DNA of 57,320 bases from JAWLBM01 sp041687675 (GTDB lineage Bacteria > Pseudomonadota > Alphaproteobacteria > Rhizobiales > Pleomorphomonadaceae), in NCBI GenBank assembly GCA_041687675.1, contig JAWLBM010000031.1:1-57320 (forward strand). The letters are read 5' to 3'. Each line of letters opens with the position of its first letter. The stretch's first letter is position 1. Below the pieces are notes generated by a model. That model was not told the DNA's origin. It searched no databases and was given only the letters and a program-made list of their open reading frames with translations. The position numbers were made by a program, and so were the translations under genes. Shown one piece after another: positions 18,457 through 27,718 of the stretch.

Positions 18457-21400
18457 TCAGCGCCTGATGGCCCTCTTCGGCAGCTTGGCCACCTTGTCGA
18501 GCCGCACGGCGAAGTCGGCCCTGCCGTCGCCGTTGAGGTCGGCCTCGAGCCGGCCCTTGGCGAAGCGGAGCTGGCCCGCCTTCTTCGAGAAGGGCGTGGC
18601 GCCGATCCAGGCGAACCGGTCGCGCTTCTTCGTCCTCGGCTTCGCGTCGATGGCGGAGAGGTCGATCCGGTCGCCCTCGGCCACCTTGAAGTCGCGGATA
18701 CGGTCGGGGGACCTCGGCCGGCTGTCCTTTGCGGAGGCGAAGGCGAAGACGTCGGCGCCCTTGCCGCCGCGCATCACGTCGCGCCCGCGGCCCCCTGTGA
18801 TGACGTTCGGGCCGCCGTCGCCGACGAGGACGTCGTTCTTCGGCGAACCGACCAGGTTCTCGAAGCCCTTGACGGTGTCTCCGTCGGCGGTGCCGGCCGC
18901 GAGGTTCGCCCTGACGCCCGTTGTCGACGAGGCGAAGGAGAGGGTGTCGACGCCCGCCCCGCCGTCGAGGTCGTCCGTGCCCGGCCCGCCCTCGATCACG
19001 TCGTCGCCGTCGCCGCCGAGGACCTTGTCGTTGCCCTCGCCGCCGGAGAGCGCGTCGTTGCCGGCCCCGCCGTCGAGGGCGTCGTCGCCGTCGCCGCCGT
19101 CGAGGAGATCGTAGCCGTCGCCGCCCGAGAGCGCGTCCTTGCCTGCGTCGCCGTAGAGCATGTCGTTGCCGCCGAGGCCCGAGATCTTGTCGTCGCCGGC
19201 CTCGCCCTTCAGCACGTTGTCGCCGGCGTTGCCGGTGATCGTGTTGTCGAGCGCGTTGCCGGTGCCGGCGAGGGGACCGGTGCCGGCGAGGATGAGGTTC
19301 TCCACGTTGGCGGGCAGGACGTAGGAGATGAAGGCAGTCACGGTGTCGACACCCTCGCCGGCGTTCTCGGTCACCTGGTCGCCGGCGGAGTCGACGACAT
19401 AGCTGTCGTCCCCCGCGCCGCCGGCCATCTGGTCGTTGCCGACCCCGCCGTCGATCGTGTCGTTCCCCGCGCCGCCGAAGAGGGCGTCGTTGCCGCCGCC
19501 GCCGGTCATTACGTCGGCCAGCGGCCCGCCGTAGAACGTGTCGTCGCCGTCGCCGCCGACTGGCGCGACGACCTCCACGGCGAAGGTCGCAAATGCAGGC
19601 TCATCGCCCGGGATCGCGTAGCCGTCGGTGAGGGCGAGGACGAAGCTGTCCGCCGTCGCCGCGCCGCCGTCGTGGGTGTAGGTGACCGTGCCGCCGGAAA
19701 TCTGGATCTCGCCCGCCGTCGGTCCCTGGATCACGCTTATGACGAGCGGGTCCCCGTCCGGGTCGCTGCCGATGGGGAACGGACCGGCCGTTGCGCCCTT
19801 CACCAGCTTGATCGTCACGCCGCCCGGAGCGGGCATCTGGTTGGCCGGCCCGGGATCGGCGGCCGGCACGGTTCCGTCCGCGAACTCGAGCATCTCGACC
19901 GAGACGAGCTGGTCGGACCCCTGGTCGTCCGCCGCGCCGTTGGCGCCGGCGAGGTCGAGGACGGTGAACTTCCCCCCGTCGGGGGTGGAGATCTGGTAGC
20001 GCCGCCGCGGACCCGGGTAGGCCGCCGTGTCCGTCCCGGGCCCGCCATCGAGGATATCGTCGCCCTTGCCGCCGGTGAGCCTGTCGTCGCTGGCGCCGGG
20101 CGGGGGGAGGGTGGCGACGAAGACGTCGGACATGCCGTTGGTGTCGACGCCGGGGCCGAGGAGGTTTGACGCCGAGGAACAGTAGAAGAGGCGGCCGTCG
20201 CGAGAGAAGCGAGCTCCGATATAGGACGCTGATCCGCAGAAGCTGTTCTGCGACGCACTTCCGTCCGCAGGCTGGGTCGCATCGATGAAGCTTCCCGAAG
20301 CAAGATCCTTGACAATCAGGCGACGGGCTTTTGTGGCCGCCCCGATCAGGTCCGCGCGGTTCGTGACGAAGGCGATCTTGCGACCGTCGGGGGACCAAGT
20401 CACTTCTAAGGTGTCCGATGCGTCGGCGGGCGACGACAAGCCGTCGAAGGAGGATACGATCCGCACCGAGCCGACTGGCAGACCACTGGAAGCGCCGTCG
20501 AACAATGTGACGACATGGACGTCGTTGATGTTGTTGGCGTCGCCCGGCAGGAGCTTCGTACCCGTGCTGAGGGCGACTTCCTTGCCATCCGGGGCGAAAG
20601 CCACCGGCGAGCTGACGCCGGAGCCTGGCAGATCGAGCAGCGTGCTCACGAGATCGCCGTCCGGGTCCGCCGCAGCACCGGCAAGCGACTTCAAAGAATA
20701 GCCGAACCCGTTGTCGGTGACGCCCACGGCCAGCATCGCCCCGTCCGGGCTGAACACCGGCCTGACTGCCCCCGCGCCCAACTGCTGGACACCATCGGCG
20801 TCTGCATTTGCCCGGACGAAGCTGACGCCCGCGGGTCCGACCGGGTTCAGCGTCGCGACGAGTGTGTCGTAGTACTGACTTGGATTGGGCGACGTGTTGT
20901 TGGTGTCGTTCGGCAGAAGGTCGCTAGCCGCGGTGACGAAGGCGATCCGGCTGGAATCGGAAGGATGGAAGGCTGGGTAGCGGCTCGTCCCATCACCAGG
21001 TTGGGCCGACAGCATCGGATCGGTGTTTGCGTCCGACACCAGGATGATGAAGCCCGCGACCAGGTCTGCGACCACGACCTGCCGGATCTTCATCGGATTG
21101 AGGCCGTCCAGTTCGGCATCCGTCGAGAAGGCGACCCTGCTGCCGTCGTGGGAAATCGCGACGTCCATGTGATCTCCGACGAGGCCGATGCCGCCGGTGC
21201 CGGTGACGGGGAATACCTCGCCCGTCGTTAGATTCTTTCGGTAGACGTTCTTTCCCGTGTCGCCGGCTACATAAGCGCTGTCGCTGATGAACGCCATCCA
21301 CTTGCCGTCCTCGGACAGGGCGAATTCCAGCGCGCCGGAAGCAACGACGGGCGTTGCTTGCTCACTCACCCGGGCGATCCCCGTGATCGGGCCGTCCCCT

Positions 21401-21576
21401 GCCAGTGGTTCGCCGCGGAGGACGTCGTCGCCGTCGGTGCCGACGAGGTCGTCGCCGGCGCCGGTGCCCCAGATCACCAGCGCGGAGGCGGGGGCAGGCC
21501 ACAGGGCGGCGGTGGAGAGGAGGAGGGCGAGGAGCGTGCCCGCGCGGCGGCGGTGGAGCTTTGCGTCGAGTGTCAT
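18457..21576 (-). CDS. Secreted beta-propeller and RTX calcium-binding repeat protein
   Basis: 1039 residues. A Sec-type signal peptide (about 1-32, LLSTAALWPAPASA) precedes one isolated RTX nonapeptide pair (GAGDDLVGTDGDDVL, 41-53). Residues about 65-500 form repeats of the TolB/WD40 kind (FSPDGAMLAVG, WSPDGRKIAFVTN, SHDGSRVAFST). A second RTX pair, a tandem-BIG/cadherin-like domain and then a dense block of GGxGxDxLxGG repeats (about 690-900) follow, and the C-terminus (KGADVFAFASAKDSRPRSPDRI) resembles the serralysin/M10_C type that ends RTX exoproteins. It likely binds calcium outside the cell. Having both a signal peptide and RTX repeats is unusual, since most RTX proteins leave by type I secretion. 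The propeller part (about 20150-21350) is visibly less GC-rich than its surroundings. No T1SS genes lie nearby. Confidence 0.85.
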   Translation of the reverse strand: MTLDAKLHRRRAGTLLALLLSTAALWPAPASALVIWGTGAGDDLVGTDGDDVLRGEPLAGDGPITGIARVSEQATPVVASGALEFALSEDGKWMAFISDSAYVAGDTGKNVYRKNLTTGEVFPVTGTGGIGLVGDHMDVAISHDGSRVAFSTDAELDGLNPMKIRQVVVADLVAGFIILVSDANTDPMLSAQPGDGTSRYPAFHPSDSSRIAFVTAASDLLPNDTNNTSPNPSQYYDTLVATLNPVGPAGVSFVRANADADGVQQLGAGAVRPVFSPDGAMLAVGVTDNGFGYSLKSLAGAAADPDGDLVSTLLDLPGSGVSSPVAFAPDGKEVALSTGTKLLPGDANNINDVHVVTLFDGASSGLPVGSVRIVSSFDGLSSPADASDTLEVTWSPDGRKIAFVTNRADLIGAATKARRLIVKDLASGSFIDATQPADGSASQNSFCGSASYIGARFSRDGRLFYCSSASNLLGPGVDTNGMSDVFVATLPPPGASDDRLTGGKGDDILDGGPGTDTAAYPGPRRRYQISTPDGGKFTVLDLAGANGAADDQGSDQLVSVEMLEFADGTVPAADPGPANQMPAPGGVTIKLVKGATAGPFPIGSDPDGDPLVISVIQGPTAGEIQISGGTVTYTHDGGAATADSFVLALTDGYAIPGDEPAFATFAVEVVAPVGGDGDDTFYGGPLADVMTGGGGNDALFGGAGNDTIDGGVGNDQMAGGAGDDSYVVDSAGDQVTENAGEGVDTVTAFISYVLPANVENLILAGTGPLAGTGNALDNTITGNAGDNVLKGEAGDDKISGLGGNDMLYGDAGKDALSGGDGYDLLDGGDGDDALDGGAGNDALSGGEGNDKVLGGDGDDVIEGGPGTDDLDGGAGVDTLSFASSTTGVRANLAAGTADGDTVKGFENLVGSPKNDVLVGDGGPNVITGGRGRDVMRGGKGADVFAFASAKDSRPRSPDRIRDFKVAEGDRIDLSAIDAKPRTKKRDRFAWIGATPFSKKAGQLRFAKGRLEADLNGDGRADFAVRLDKVAKLPKRAIRR

Positions 21577-21767
21577 CGGCTGTCCCGTCTTCGGTCGCGA
21601 CTGCAGAATGCAGTAAATAACACTCGTATATTACGGGATGCGTCTTTCCGGAAGGGGGCTGCGGGCCCGGGCCGGGGGCAACGAAGCCGCATGCGGCCGC
21701 CCGGCCGGCAAACCTCTTCCTGAGGTTGACGGCCGGTAAAGATTCCCTTCGATTTCAACGCGCCGTC

Positions 21768-21797
21768 TTGACCTCGCCTTCAACGGGCCGGGCTAAC
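21768..21797 (+). promoter_or_regulatory. Weak candidate promoter of the cpaB-tad operon
   Basis: TTGACC (21768-21773), 18 bases, GCTAAC (21792-21797), ending 38 bases before the cpaB GTG. The 260-base divergent region 21577-21835 also contains an AT-rich patch at 21610-21635 (AAATAACACTCGTATATTAC) that could serve the RTX gene on the other strand. Motif reading only. Confidence 0.3.
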
Positions 21798-21835
21798 CTC
21801 GCATCGATCCGACAGGAACCAGCGGGGACACGTCC

Positions 21836-22975
21836 GTGCGCGTTCGAATTCTGGTGATGCTCCTTCTCGCCGTCGTCTGCGGCGGCGCCTCGCTCGTGAT
21901 GGCCCGGGCCTGGCTCGACGGCCAGGAGAGCGCCCGCCTCAAGGCGATCGAGAGCGTGGTGGACCGGCCCGGGCCCGAGTTCGGCTCGATCGTCGTCGCG
22001 GCCGAGCCGCTGCGCTTCGGCGCGGTGCTGACGGCCGGCAACCTGCGCACCATCCCCTGGCCGGACGGCGAGGTGCCGCCGAGCGCATTCCGCAGCGTGG
22101 AGGAGATCGTCGGCGGCGAGCCGCGGTCCGTGCTCTCGCCGCTCGAGCCGAGCGAGCCGGTGCTCGCCGCCAAGATCACCGGCCCCGGCGAGCGCGCCGG
22201 CCTCGCCCGCCTGATCACCGGGGGCCACCGCGCGGTGACGGTCCGCGTCAACGACGTCGCCGGCGTCGCCGGCTTCGTGCTGCCGGGCGACCGGGTCGAC
22301 GTGGTGCTGACCGTGGAACGCGACCGGACCACCACCACCCACGTCATCCTGCAGAACGTGCGCGTGCTCTCCATCGACCAGGTCGCGGACGAGCGGGCCA
22401 GCGAGCCGGTGGTCGCCAAGGCGGTGACGCTGGAGGTGGACCCGCCCGGCGCCCAGAAGATCTCGCTCGCCCAGAGCCTAGGCGCCCTGTCGCTGTCGCT
22501 GCGCCCCTCCGGCGAGGCGGACCCGGCGGAGGTCGCGGCGGTGACGCTGGAGGACGTCATCGGCGCGGGCCGCCAGACCGTGATGGGCGAGGCCCCGGTC
22601 GCCGCCGCACCGGTCGAGGCGCCGCGCCGGGACACGGCGACGGCCGTCAGCGTCACCCGCGCGATGGTCTCGACGGAGTACCGCGTCCCGGCCGGCGAGG
22701 CCGAGGCCGCCGGGGAAGCGCCGGCTTCCGTCCCGGCGCCCGCGCCCGCCGTCGCCGACCGCGCCGACCTTGCGCCCGCGCCGATCCGCCGGCCCGCCCC
22801 GGCCGAGGCCCGCGCCGCGCCCGCCGCCGGCCTCGCCGCCGCGGCGAGGCCCAAGCGGCCCGCATCGGATTCCCGCCCCGTCGCGGTGCTCGCCGCCGCC
22901 CCGGCGGGCGAGACCGGATCGATCCTGACCGCCGCCCCCGCGGGGGGCCACATCCTCGACCTTCCGATCGAATGA
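21836..22975 (+). CDS. cpaB: Flp pilus assembly protein CpaB/RcpC
   Basis: 379 residues from a GTG. N-terminal membrane anchor or signal (residues 3-23), then a SAF domain (about 50-115: IVVAAEPLRFGAVLTAGNLRT) and the RcpC/CpaB core with GFVLPGDRVDVVLT. CpaB is a periplasmic component of the Tad pilus machine that is thought to bind the cell wall and gate the secretin. The C-terminal third is an Ala/Pro/Arg-rich low-complexity tail, much longer than usual. First gene of a plus-strand run cpaB-cpaE-cpaF-tadB-tadC with 7-19 base gaps. Normally cpaC (secretin) and cpaD come next; they are absent here. Confidence 0.9.
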   Translation: MRVRILVMLLLAVVCGGASLVMARAWLDGQESARLKAIESVVDRPGPEFGSIVVAAEPLRFGAVLTAGNLRTIPWPDGEVPPSAFRSVEEIVGGEPRSVLSPLEPSEPVLAAKITGPGERAGLARLITGGHRAVTVRVNDVAGVAGFVLPGDRVDVVLTVERDRTTTTHVILQNVRVLSIDQVADERASEPVVAKAVTLEVDPPGAQKISLAQSLGALSLSLRPSGEADPAEVAAVTLEDVIGAGRQTVMGEAPVAAAPVEAPRRDTATAVSVTRAMVSTEYRVPAGEAEAAGEAPASVPAPAPAVADRADLAPAPIRRPAPAEARAAPAAGLAAAARPKRPASDSRPVAVLAAAPAGETGSILTAAPAGGHILDLPIE

Positions 22976-22985
22976 GCCGCCATCG

Positions 22986-24209
22986 ATGAGCCCCAAAGCT
23001 TCGCCGCGCCCGCGCCTCGTCGTCGTCTCCGACGACCGCTCCTTCATCGGCACGGCCAAGAGCGTGCTGCAGGGCAACGACGACTTCGAGCACACCATTC
23101 TCGAAAGCTCCCTGGCCACCGTCGACCTCGACCTGCGGCGCGAGCGCCCGGCCGCGCTGGTGCTCGACTGCGGCAAGGCCGACCCGGACACGCTCGCCGC
23201 CCTGCGCGGCCTCGTGCGTCGCGGCGGCGAGGGCATCCCGACGCTGGTGGTCACCTCGAGCTTCGATCCGGAGGCGGCGCGCGCGTTCCTGAAGCTGAAG
23301 CTCTCCGACTTCCTGGTGAAGCCCGTCGCCTCTGCCGACCTCCTGCGCACCGTCCGCCGCATGCTCGACACCGCCGACGAGGAGGAGGTGGCGGACGCCA
23401 GGATCTACACCTTCGTGCCGGCCACCGGCGGCGCCGGCAACACCACGCTGGTGCTGCAGACCGCCTTCCTGCTGCACGAGCAGGCCGCCGAGCGCCGGCA
23501 GAGCACCTGCGTCGTCGACCTCAACCTCCAGAACGGCTCCTGCGCGGAGTATCTCGACCTCGAGCCGCGCTTCGACCTCTCCGAGATCGAGGGCCAGCCG
23601 GACCGCCTCGACAAGCAACTGCTGGAAGTCATGCTGTCGCGGCACAAGTCGGGGCTCGCCGTCGTCTCCGCCCCGCCGTGCCCCTGGGAGATGCGCAGCT
23701 TCCGCCCGGACCTGGTGACGCGCCTCCTCGACCTCGTCGCCACCTACTTCGACAATGTCGTCATCGACATGCCGCGCACCTGGTTCCCGTGGACGGACTC
23801 GATCCTCTCCGGCTCCGACCGGGTCTTCGTGGTGACCGAGATGACCGTGCCGGCGCTGAGGCACACCCAGCGGCTCACCCGCGCGATCCAGGACCGCGCC
23901 GGCAAGGACGTCCACCTTGGCGTGCTGGTGAACCGCGCCGACACCCGCGCGGGCAGCGTCGGCCTGAAGGAGAAGGACATCGGCGAGGTCCTCGGGCCGC
24001 TCTACGCCGGGCGGATCTCGAACAACTACCGGGTCGTCCGCGAGGCGCTGGACCGCGGGGTGCCGCTGAAGGAGGTGGCCGCCAACTGCGACGTCCTCGC
24101 CGACCTCCGCCGCGCCGTGCTGCCCGGAGAGACGAGGGCCGAGCGCTCGCCGCTCGCACGGCTGTCGCCGCTCGGCTGGCTCGGCGGTCGCCTCGCCGCG
24201 GCGCGCTGA
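22986..24209 (+). CDS. cpaE: CpaE/TadZ-like pilus localisation ATPase
   Basis: 407 residues. An N-terminal receiver-like domain (1-130, VVSDDRSFIGTAK, Asp61 in LVLDCG and Lys112 in LVKPV) is followed by a ParA/MinD-type ATPase domain from about 138. The Walker A region is GGAGNTT (148-154), with Asn where ParA proteins carry the catalytic Lys; degenerate P-loops are known in TadZ proteins. VVIDMPRTW and VNRAD fit the later ATPase motifs. The protein is expected to place the Tad machine at a cell pole. Ten bases follow cpaB and 12 precede cpaF. Confidence 0.9.
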   Translation: MSPKASPRPRLVVVSDDRSFIGTAKSVLQGNDDFEHTILESSLATVDLDLRRERPAALVLDCGKADPDTLAALRGLVRRGGEGIPTLVVTSSFDPEAARAFLKLKLSDFLVKPVASADLLRTVRRMLDTADEEEVADARIYTFVPATGGAGNTTLVLQTAFLLHEQAAERRQSTCVVDLNLQNGSCAEYLDLEPRFDLSEIEGQPDRLDKQLLEVMLSRHKSGLAVVSAPPCPWEMRSFRPDLVTRLLDLVATYFDNVVIDMPRTWFPWTDSILSGSDRVFVVTEMTVPALRHTQRLTRAIQDRAGKDVHLGVLVNRADTRAGSVGLKEKDIGEVLGPLYAGRISNNYRVVREALDRGVPLKEVAANCDVLADLRRAVLPGETRAERSPLARLSPLGWLGGRLAAAR

Positions 24210-24221
24210 GGGGAGGGGCCG

Positions 24222-25619
24222 ATGCGCAACCGCTTTTCCAACCTCGCCGCCGCCGAGGTCGCCATCGCCGAGCCGGTCGTCCGGCCGATCACCGTGCCGG
24301 CCGCGATCGCGCCGGAGCCGCCGCCCGCGGCGACGGCCCGCGCGTCCAACGACAAGCTGATCGCGGCGAGGGTCAAGCTTCACCAGAAGCTGATCGAGGA
24401 GGTGAACCTCCAGGCGCTGGAGCAGCTGCCGCCGGAGACCATGCAGCGCGAGATCGGCCAGATGGTGGCCGAGTACGCCAAGCAGGAGCGCCTCGCCCTC
24501 AACGGCGACGAGTTCGCCGAGTTCGTCGCCGACATCCTCGACGAGATGATCGGCCTCGGGCCGCTGCAGCCGCTGATGCGCGACCCGACCATCAACGACA
24601 TCCTGATCAACGGCCACCAGAACTGCTACGTCGAGCGCTCCGGCAAGCTGGAGGCGATCCAGATCCCCTTCAAGGACGAGGCGCACCTGCTGCGCATCGT
24701 CCAGAAGATCGTCTCGGCGGTGGGCCGGCGCATCGACGAGAGCCACCCGATGTGCGACGCGCGCATGCTGGACGGCTCGCGCTTCAACGCGGCGATCCGG
24801 CCGATCGCGGTGGACGGGCCGCTGGTGTCGATCCGCAAGTTCGCCGTCAAGCGCCTGTCGCTGGACCGCCTGGTGGAGGTCGGCGCGCTGACCGGGCAGA
24901 TGGGCGAACTGCTCGCCGCCGCGGTCAACGCCCGCATCACCACCATCATTTCCGGCGGCACCGGCACCGGCAAGACGACCATGCTCAACGCCCTGTCGGC
25001 CTTCATCGCCCCCGACGAGCGCCTCATCACCATCGAGGACGCGGCGGAGCTGCAGCTGCAGCAGCCGCACGTCGGCCGCATGGAGACGCGCCCGCCGAAC
25101 ATCGAGGGCAACGGCGAGATCCGCCAGCGCGACCTCGTCAAGAACGCGCTCCGCATGCGGCCCGACCGCGTCATCCTCGGCGAGTGCCGCGGCGAGGAGG
25201 CGTTCGACATGCTGCAGGCGATGAACACCGGCCACGAGGGCTCGATGGCCACCATCCACGCCAACACGCCCCGCGACGCCATCTCCCGCCTCGAGCAGAT
25301 GCTCGGCATGACCGGCATGCCGATGACCGTCTCCTCGATCCGCGGCCAGATCTCCAGCGCCATCCGGCTGATCGTGCAACTGACGCGCCTGTCCGACGGC
25401 AAGCGCAAGGTGACCTCCATCTCCGAGATCACCGGCATGGAGGGCGACATCATCCAGATGCAGGAGATCTACCGCTTCGTGCGCACCGGCATGGGGCCGA
25501 AGGGCGAGGTGGAGGGCCACTTCCGCGCCACCGGCGTGCGCCCGCGCTTCCTCGAGGAACTCGTCGCCAAGGGGATCGAGATCCCGGGTTCCTACTTCGA
25601 CCCGAGCAAGCCGCTGTGA
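24222..25619 (+). CDS. cpaF: CpaF/TadA secretion ATPase of the Tad pilus
   Basis: 465 residues, ATG behind a strong GAGGGGAGGGG. Type II/IV secretion-superfamily hexameric ATPase: Walker A GGTGTGKT at 245-252, Walker B-like VILGECRGEEAFDML from 318, and the His box SMATIHANTP at 341-350. CpaF powers both extension and retraction of Tad pili. The N-terminus up to about residue 45 is Ala/Pro-rich and not conserved. Confidence 0.96.
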   Translation: MRNRFSNLAAAEVAIAEPVVRPITVPAAIAPEPPPAATARASNDKLIAARVKLHQKLIEEVNLQALEQLPPETMQREIGQMVAEYAKQERLALNGDEFAEFVADILDEMIGLGPLQPLMRDPTINDILINGHQNCYVERSGKLEAIQIPFKDEAHLLRIVQKIVSAVGRRIDESHPMCDARMLDGSRFNAAIRPIAVDGPLVSIRKFAVKRLSLDRLVEVGALTGQMGELLAAAVNARITTIISGGTGTGKTTMLNALSAFIAPDERLITIEDAAELQLQQPHVGRMETRPPNIEGNGEIRQRDLVKNALRMRPDRVILGECRGEEAFDMLQAMNTGHEGSMATIHANTPRDAISRLEQMLGMTGMPMTVSSIRGQISSAIRLIVQLTRLSDGKRKVTSISEITGMEGDIIQMQEIYRFVRTGMGPKGEVEGHFRATGVRPRFLEELVAKGIEIPGSYFDPSKPL

Positions 25620-25626
25620 GAATGGC

Positions 25627-26583
25627 ATGAGCGAGAAGCAGCTGATCCTCGCCGGCGTCGTCGTTGCCGTGGTGTTCGTCGTCGAGGCGATCTACCTGCT
25701 GATGGCCGAGACGCGGTCGACCCGCGACCGGGTCAACCGCCGGGTGCGCCTGTCGGACCCGGACGGCGACCGGCAGGCGGTGCTGGTGCGGCTGCGCAAG
25801 GAGCGCGGCATCTCCGCCTCCGGCGAGGTCGACGCCTCGATGGCCGCGCTCGCCCGCCTTGTGGCGCAGGCCGGCATCACCATCGGGATCCCGAAGCTGG
25901 TGGCGCTGTCGGTCGGCAGCGGCATCGCGCTCTCCATGCTGGTGTTCTTCCTCAGGGGAAGCGTGATCGAGGCGGTAGCGAGCCTCGTTCTCGGCGGCAT
26001 GCTGCTGCCGCTGCTCGCGCTCAGGATGCTGCGGAGCCGGCGCTGCAAGCGGTTCGGCAACCAGTTGCCGGAGGCGATCGAGCTGATCGTCCGCTCGCTG
26101 AAGGCCGGCCATCCGGTGCCGGTGGCCATCGGCCTCGTCGGCCGCGAGATGGAGGATCCGATCGGCTCGGAGTTCGGCATGGTGGCCGACGAGGTGACCT
26201 ACGGCTCCGACCTCGTCTCGGCGCTGCGCAAGATGCAGACGCGGGTCGGCCAGGAGGACCTGCCGCTGTTCCTCACCGCGGTGTCGATCCAGGCCACCTC
26301 CGGCGGCAACCTCCGCGAGATCCTGCAGTCGCTTTCCGACGTGATCCGCCAGCGCATCAAGATGCGCCGCAAGATCCGCGCGATCTCCGCCGAGGGGCGC
26401 ATCTCCGCCTACGTGCTGACCGCCATGCCGATCATGCTGATGATCGCCATCCAGTTCATCTCGCCCGACTACTACGGCGAGGTCTGGGGCGAGCGGCTGA
26501 CCCATGTCGGGCTGATCTGCGCCGCCGGCTGGCTGGTGATGGGCAACCTCCTGATGAAGAAAATGATCTCCTTCCGCTTCTGA
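25627..26583 (+). CDS. tadB: TadB, inner-membrane platform protein of the Tad pilus
   Basis: 318 residues, type II secretion system F domain (about 150-280: LPEAIELIVRSLKAGHPVPVAI, then VSIQATSGGNLREILQSLS). Four to five hydrophobic helices: one at 7-25, two around 92-130 and two at 270-310. It forms the membrane platform with TadC on which CpaF assembles the pilin fibre. Starts seven bases behind the cpaF stop. Confidence 0.93.
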   Translation: MSEKQLILAGVVVAVVFVVEAIYLLMAETRSTRDRVNRRVRLSDPDGDRQAVLVRLRKERGISASGEVDASMAALARLVAQAGITIGIPKLVALSVGSGIALSMLVFFLRGSVIEAVASLVLGGMLLPLLALRMLRSRRCKRFGNQLPEAIELIVRSLKAGHPVPVAIGLVGREMEDPIGSEFGMVADEVTYGSDLVSALRKMQTRVGQEDLPLFLTAVSIQATSGGNLREILQSLSDVIRQRIKMRRKIRAISAEGRISAYVLTAMPIMLMIAIQFISPDYYGEVWGERLTHVGLICAAGWLVMGNLLMKKMISFRF

Positions 26584-26602
26584 CCTGACCCGGACCGATC
26601 CC

Positions 26603-27595
26603 ATGCCGCAGATGCTCGCCGCCCTCCTCGCCGATCCGGCGCTCCCCTTCGCCTTCGCCGGCATGCTCGCCGCGCTGACGGTGGGCGGGCTCGTCGTCGG
26701 CCTGCAGTCGGCGGGCGGCAACCGGGCGGTGAAGCGGCGGCTGCGGATCGACCCGCCGCAGGACGGCCGGGCCCGGGGCAGGGGGGCGGCCGCGGCCGCG
26801 GCCGGGACGCCGGGGGCGGCGAAGAGCCGGGGCGCGACGATCGCCGACAAGGTGGTGCAGCGGGCGACGGTGTTCACCAGGCTCTCCGGGCCGGAGCGCA
26901 CCCGGCAGCTGAAGCAGAAGCTCGTCCGCGCCGGCTTCTTCGACCAGGGCGCGGTGGCGGCCTTCTTCCTCGCCCGCGGCCTCGGCGCGATCGCCGGCCT
27001 CACCCTCGGTTTCGCCGGGATCGGCGCGCTGTTCCCCGGGACGGAGGGCTCGAACTTCTGGATGTTCGTCGCCGCCGCCGGCATCGCCGGCTATCTCGCG
27101 CCGAACGTATACCTCGGCCGCCGGGCCAAGCGGGTGATGCAGGAGAACCGGCTCGGATTCCCGGACTTCATGGACTTGATGGGCGTGTGCGCCAACGCCG
27201 GCCTGTCGATGGAGGCGGCGCTGGAGCGGGTCTCGCGCGAACTCGCCGACATGTACCCGGTGCTCGGCGTCCACCTGCAGATCCTCTGCCTCGAGGTGCG
27301 CGCCGGCCGGGCCATCGAGGAGGCCCTGCACGCCATGGCCGACCGGATGGACATCCCCGAGGTGCGCGCCTTCGCGACGCTGCTGCAGCAGTCCAAGGAA
27401 CTCGGCTCCTCCCTCTCCGACGCGCTGCGCGTCTTTTCCGAGGACATGCGCCACAAGCGCCTGTCGATGGCCGAGGAGAAGGCCTATGCGCTGCCGGCGA
27501 AGCTCTCCGTCCCGGTCAGCGCCTGCATCCTGCCGGTGGTGCTGTTCATCGCCATCCTGCCGGTGATCGTGCGCTGGAACGTCGGCATCGACTGA
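26603..27595 (+). CDS. tadC: TadC, inner-membrane platform protein of the Tad pilus
   Basis: 330 residues, again a T2SSF-domain protein: LGFPDFMDLMGVCANAGLSMEAALERVSREL-type region starting near 187, and QSKELGSSLSDALRVFSEDMRHKR. Hydrophobic helices at 6-26, 120-165 and 300-325. Partner of TadB. Residues 45-75 are a GC-driven Ala/Arg/Gly-rich insert. A 123-base gap to the next gene may mark an operon boundary. Confidence 0.93.
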   Translation: MPQMLAALLADPALPFAFAGMLAALTVGGLVVGLQSAGGNRAVKRRLRIDPPQDGRARGRGAAAAAAGTPGAAKSRGATIADKVVQRATVFTRLSGPERTRQLKQKLVRAGFFDQGAVAAFFLARGLGAIAGLTLGFAGIGALFPGTEGSNFWMFVAAAGIAGYLAPNVYLGRRAKRVMQENRLGFPDFMDLMGVCANAGLSMEAALERVSRELADMYPVLGVHLQILCLEVRAGRAIEEALHAMADRMDIPEVRAFATLLQQSKELGSSLSDALRVFSEDMRHKRLSMAEEKAYALPAKLSVPVSACILPVVLFIAILPVIVRWNVGID

Positions 27596-27718
27596 CCCGT
27601 CGCGCCGCGCCGTTGCCGAAGTCTGAACGGCTCCGGTCGAATGCGGCCGCGGCCGTCCACCGGGCCTTGACGCCGGCCTGTCACACTCGCGGCGATGGAT
27701 CCGGAACGGGGAAGGTCG

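Noticed and set aside
22653..25628. Minus-strand open frame of 991 codons opposite the Tad genes
   Set aside because: Antisense shadow of cpaB-cpaE-cpaF; those genes carry Walker motifs and tight operon spacing, whereas this frame is repetitive Leu/Asp/Ala/His sequence.
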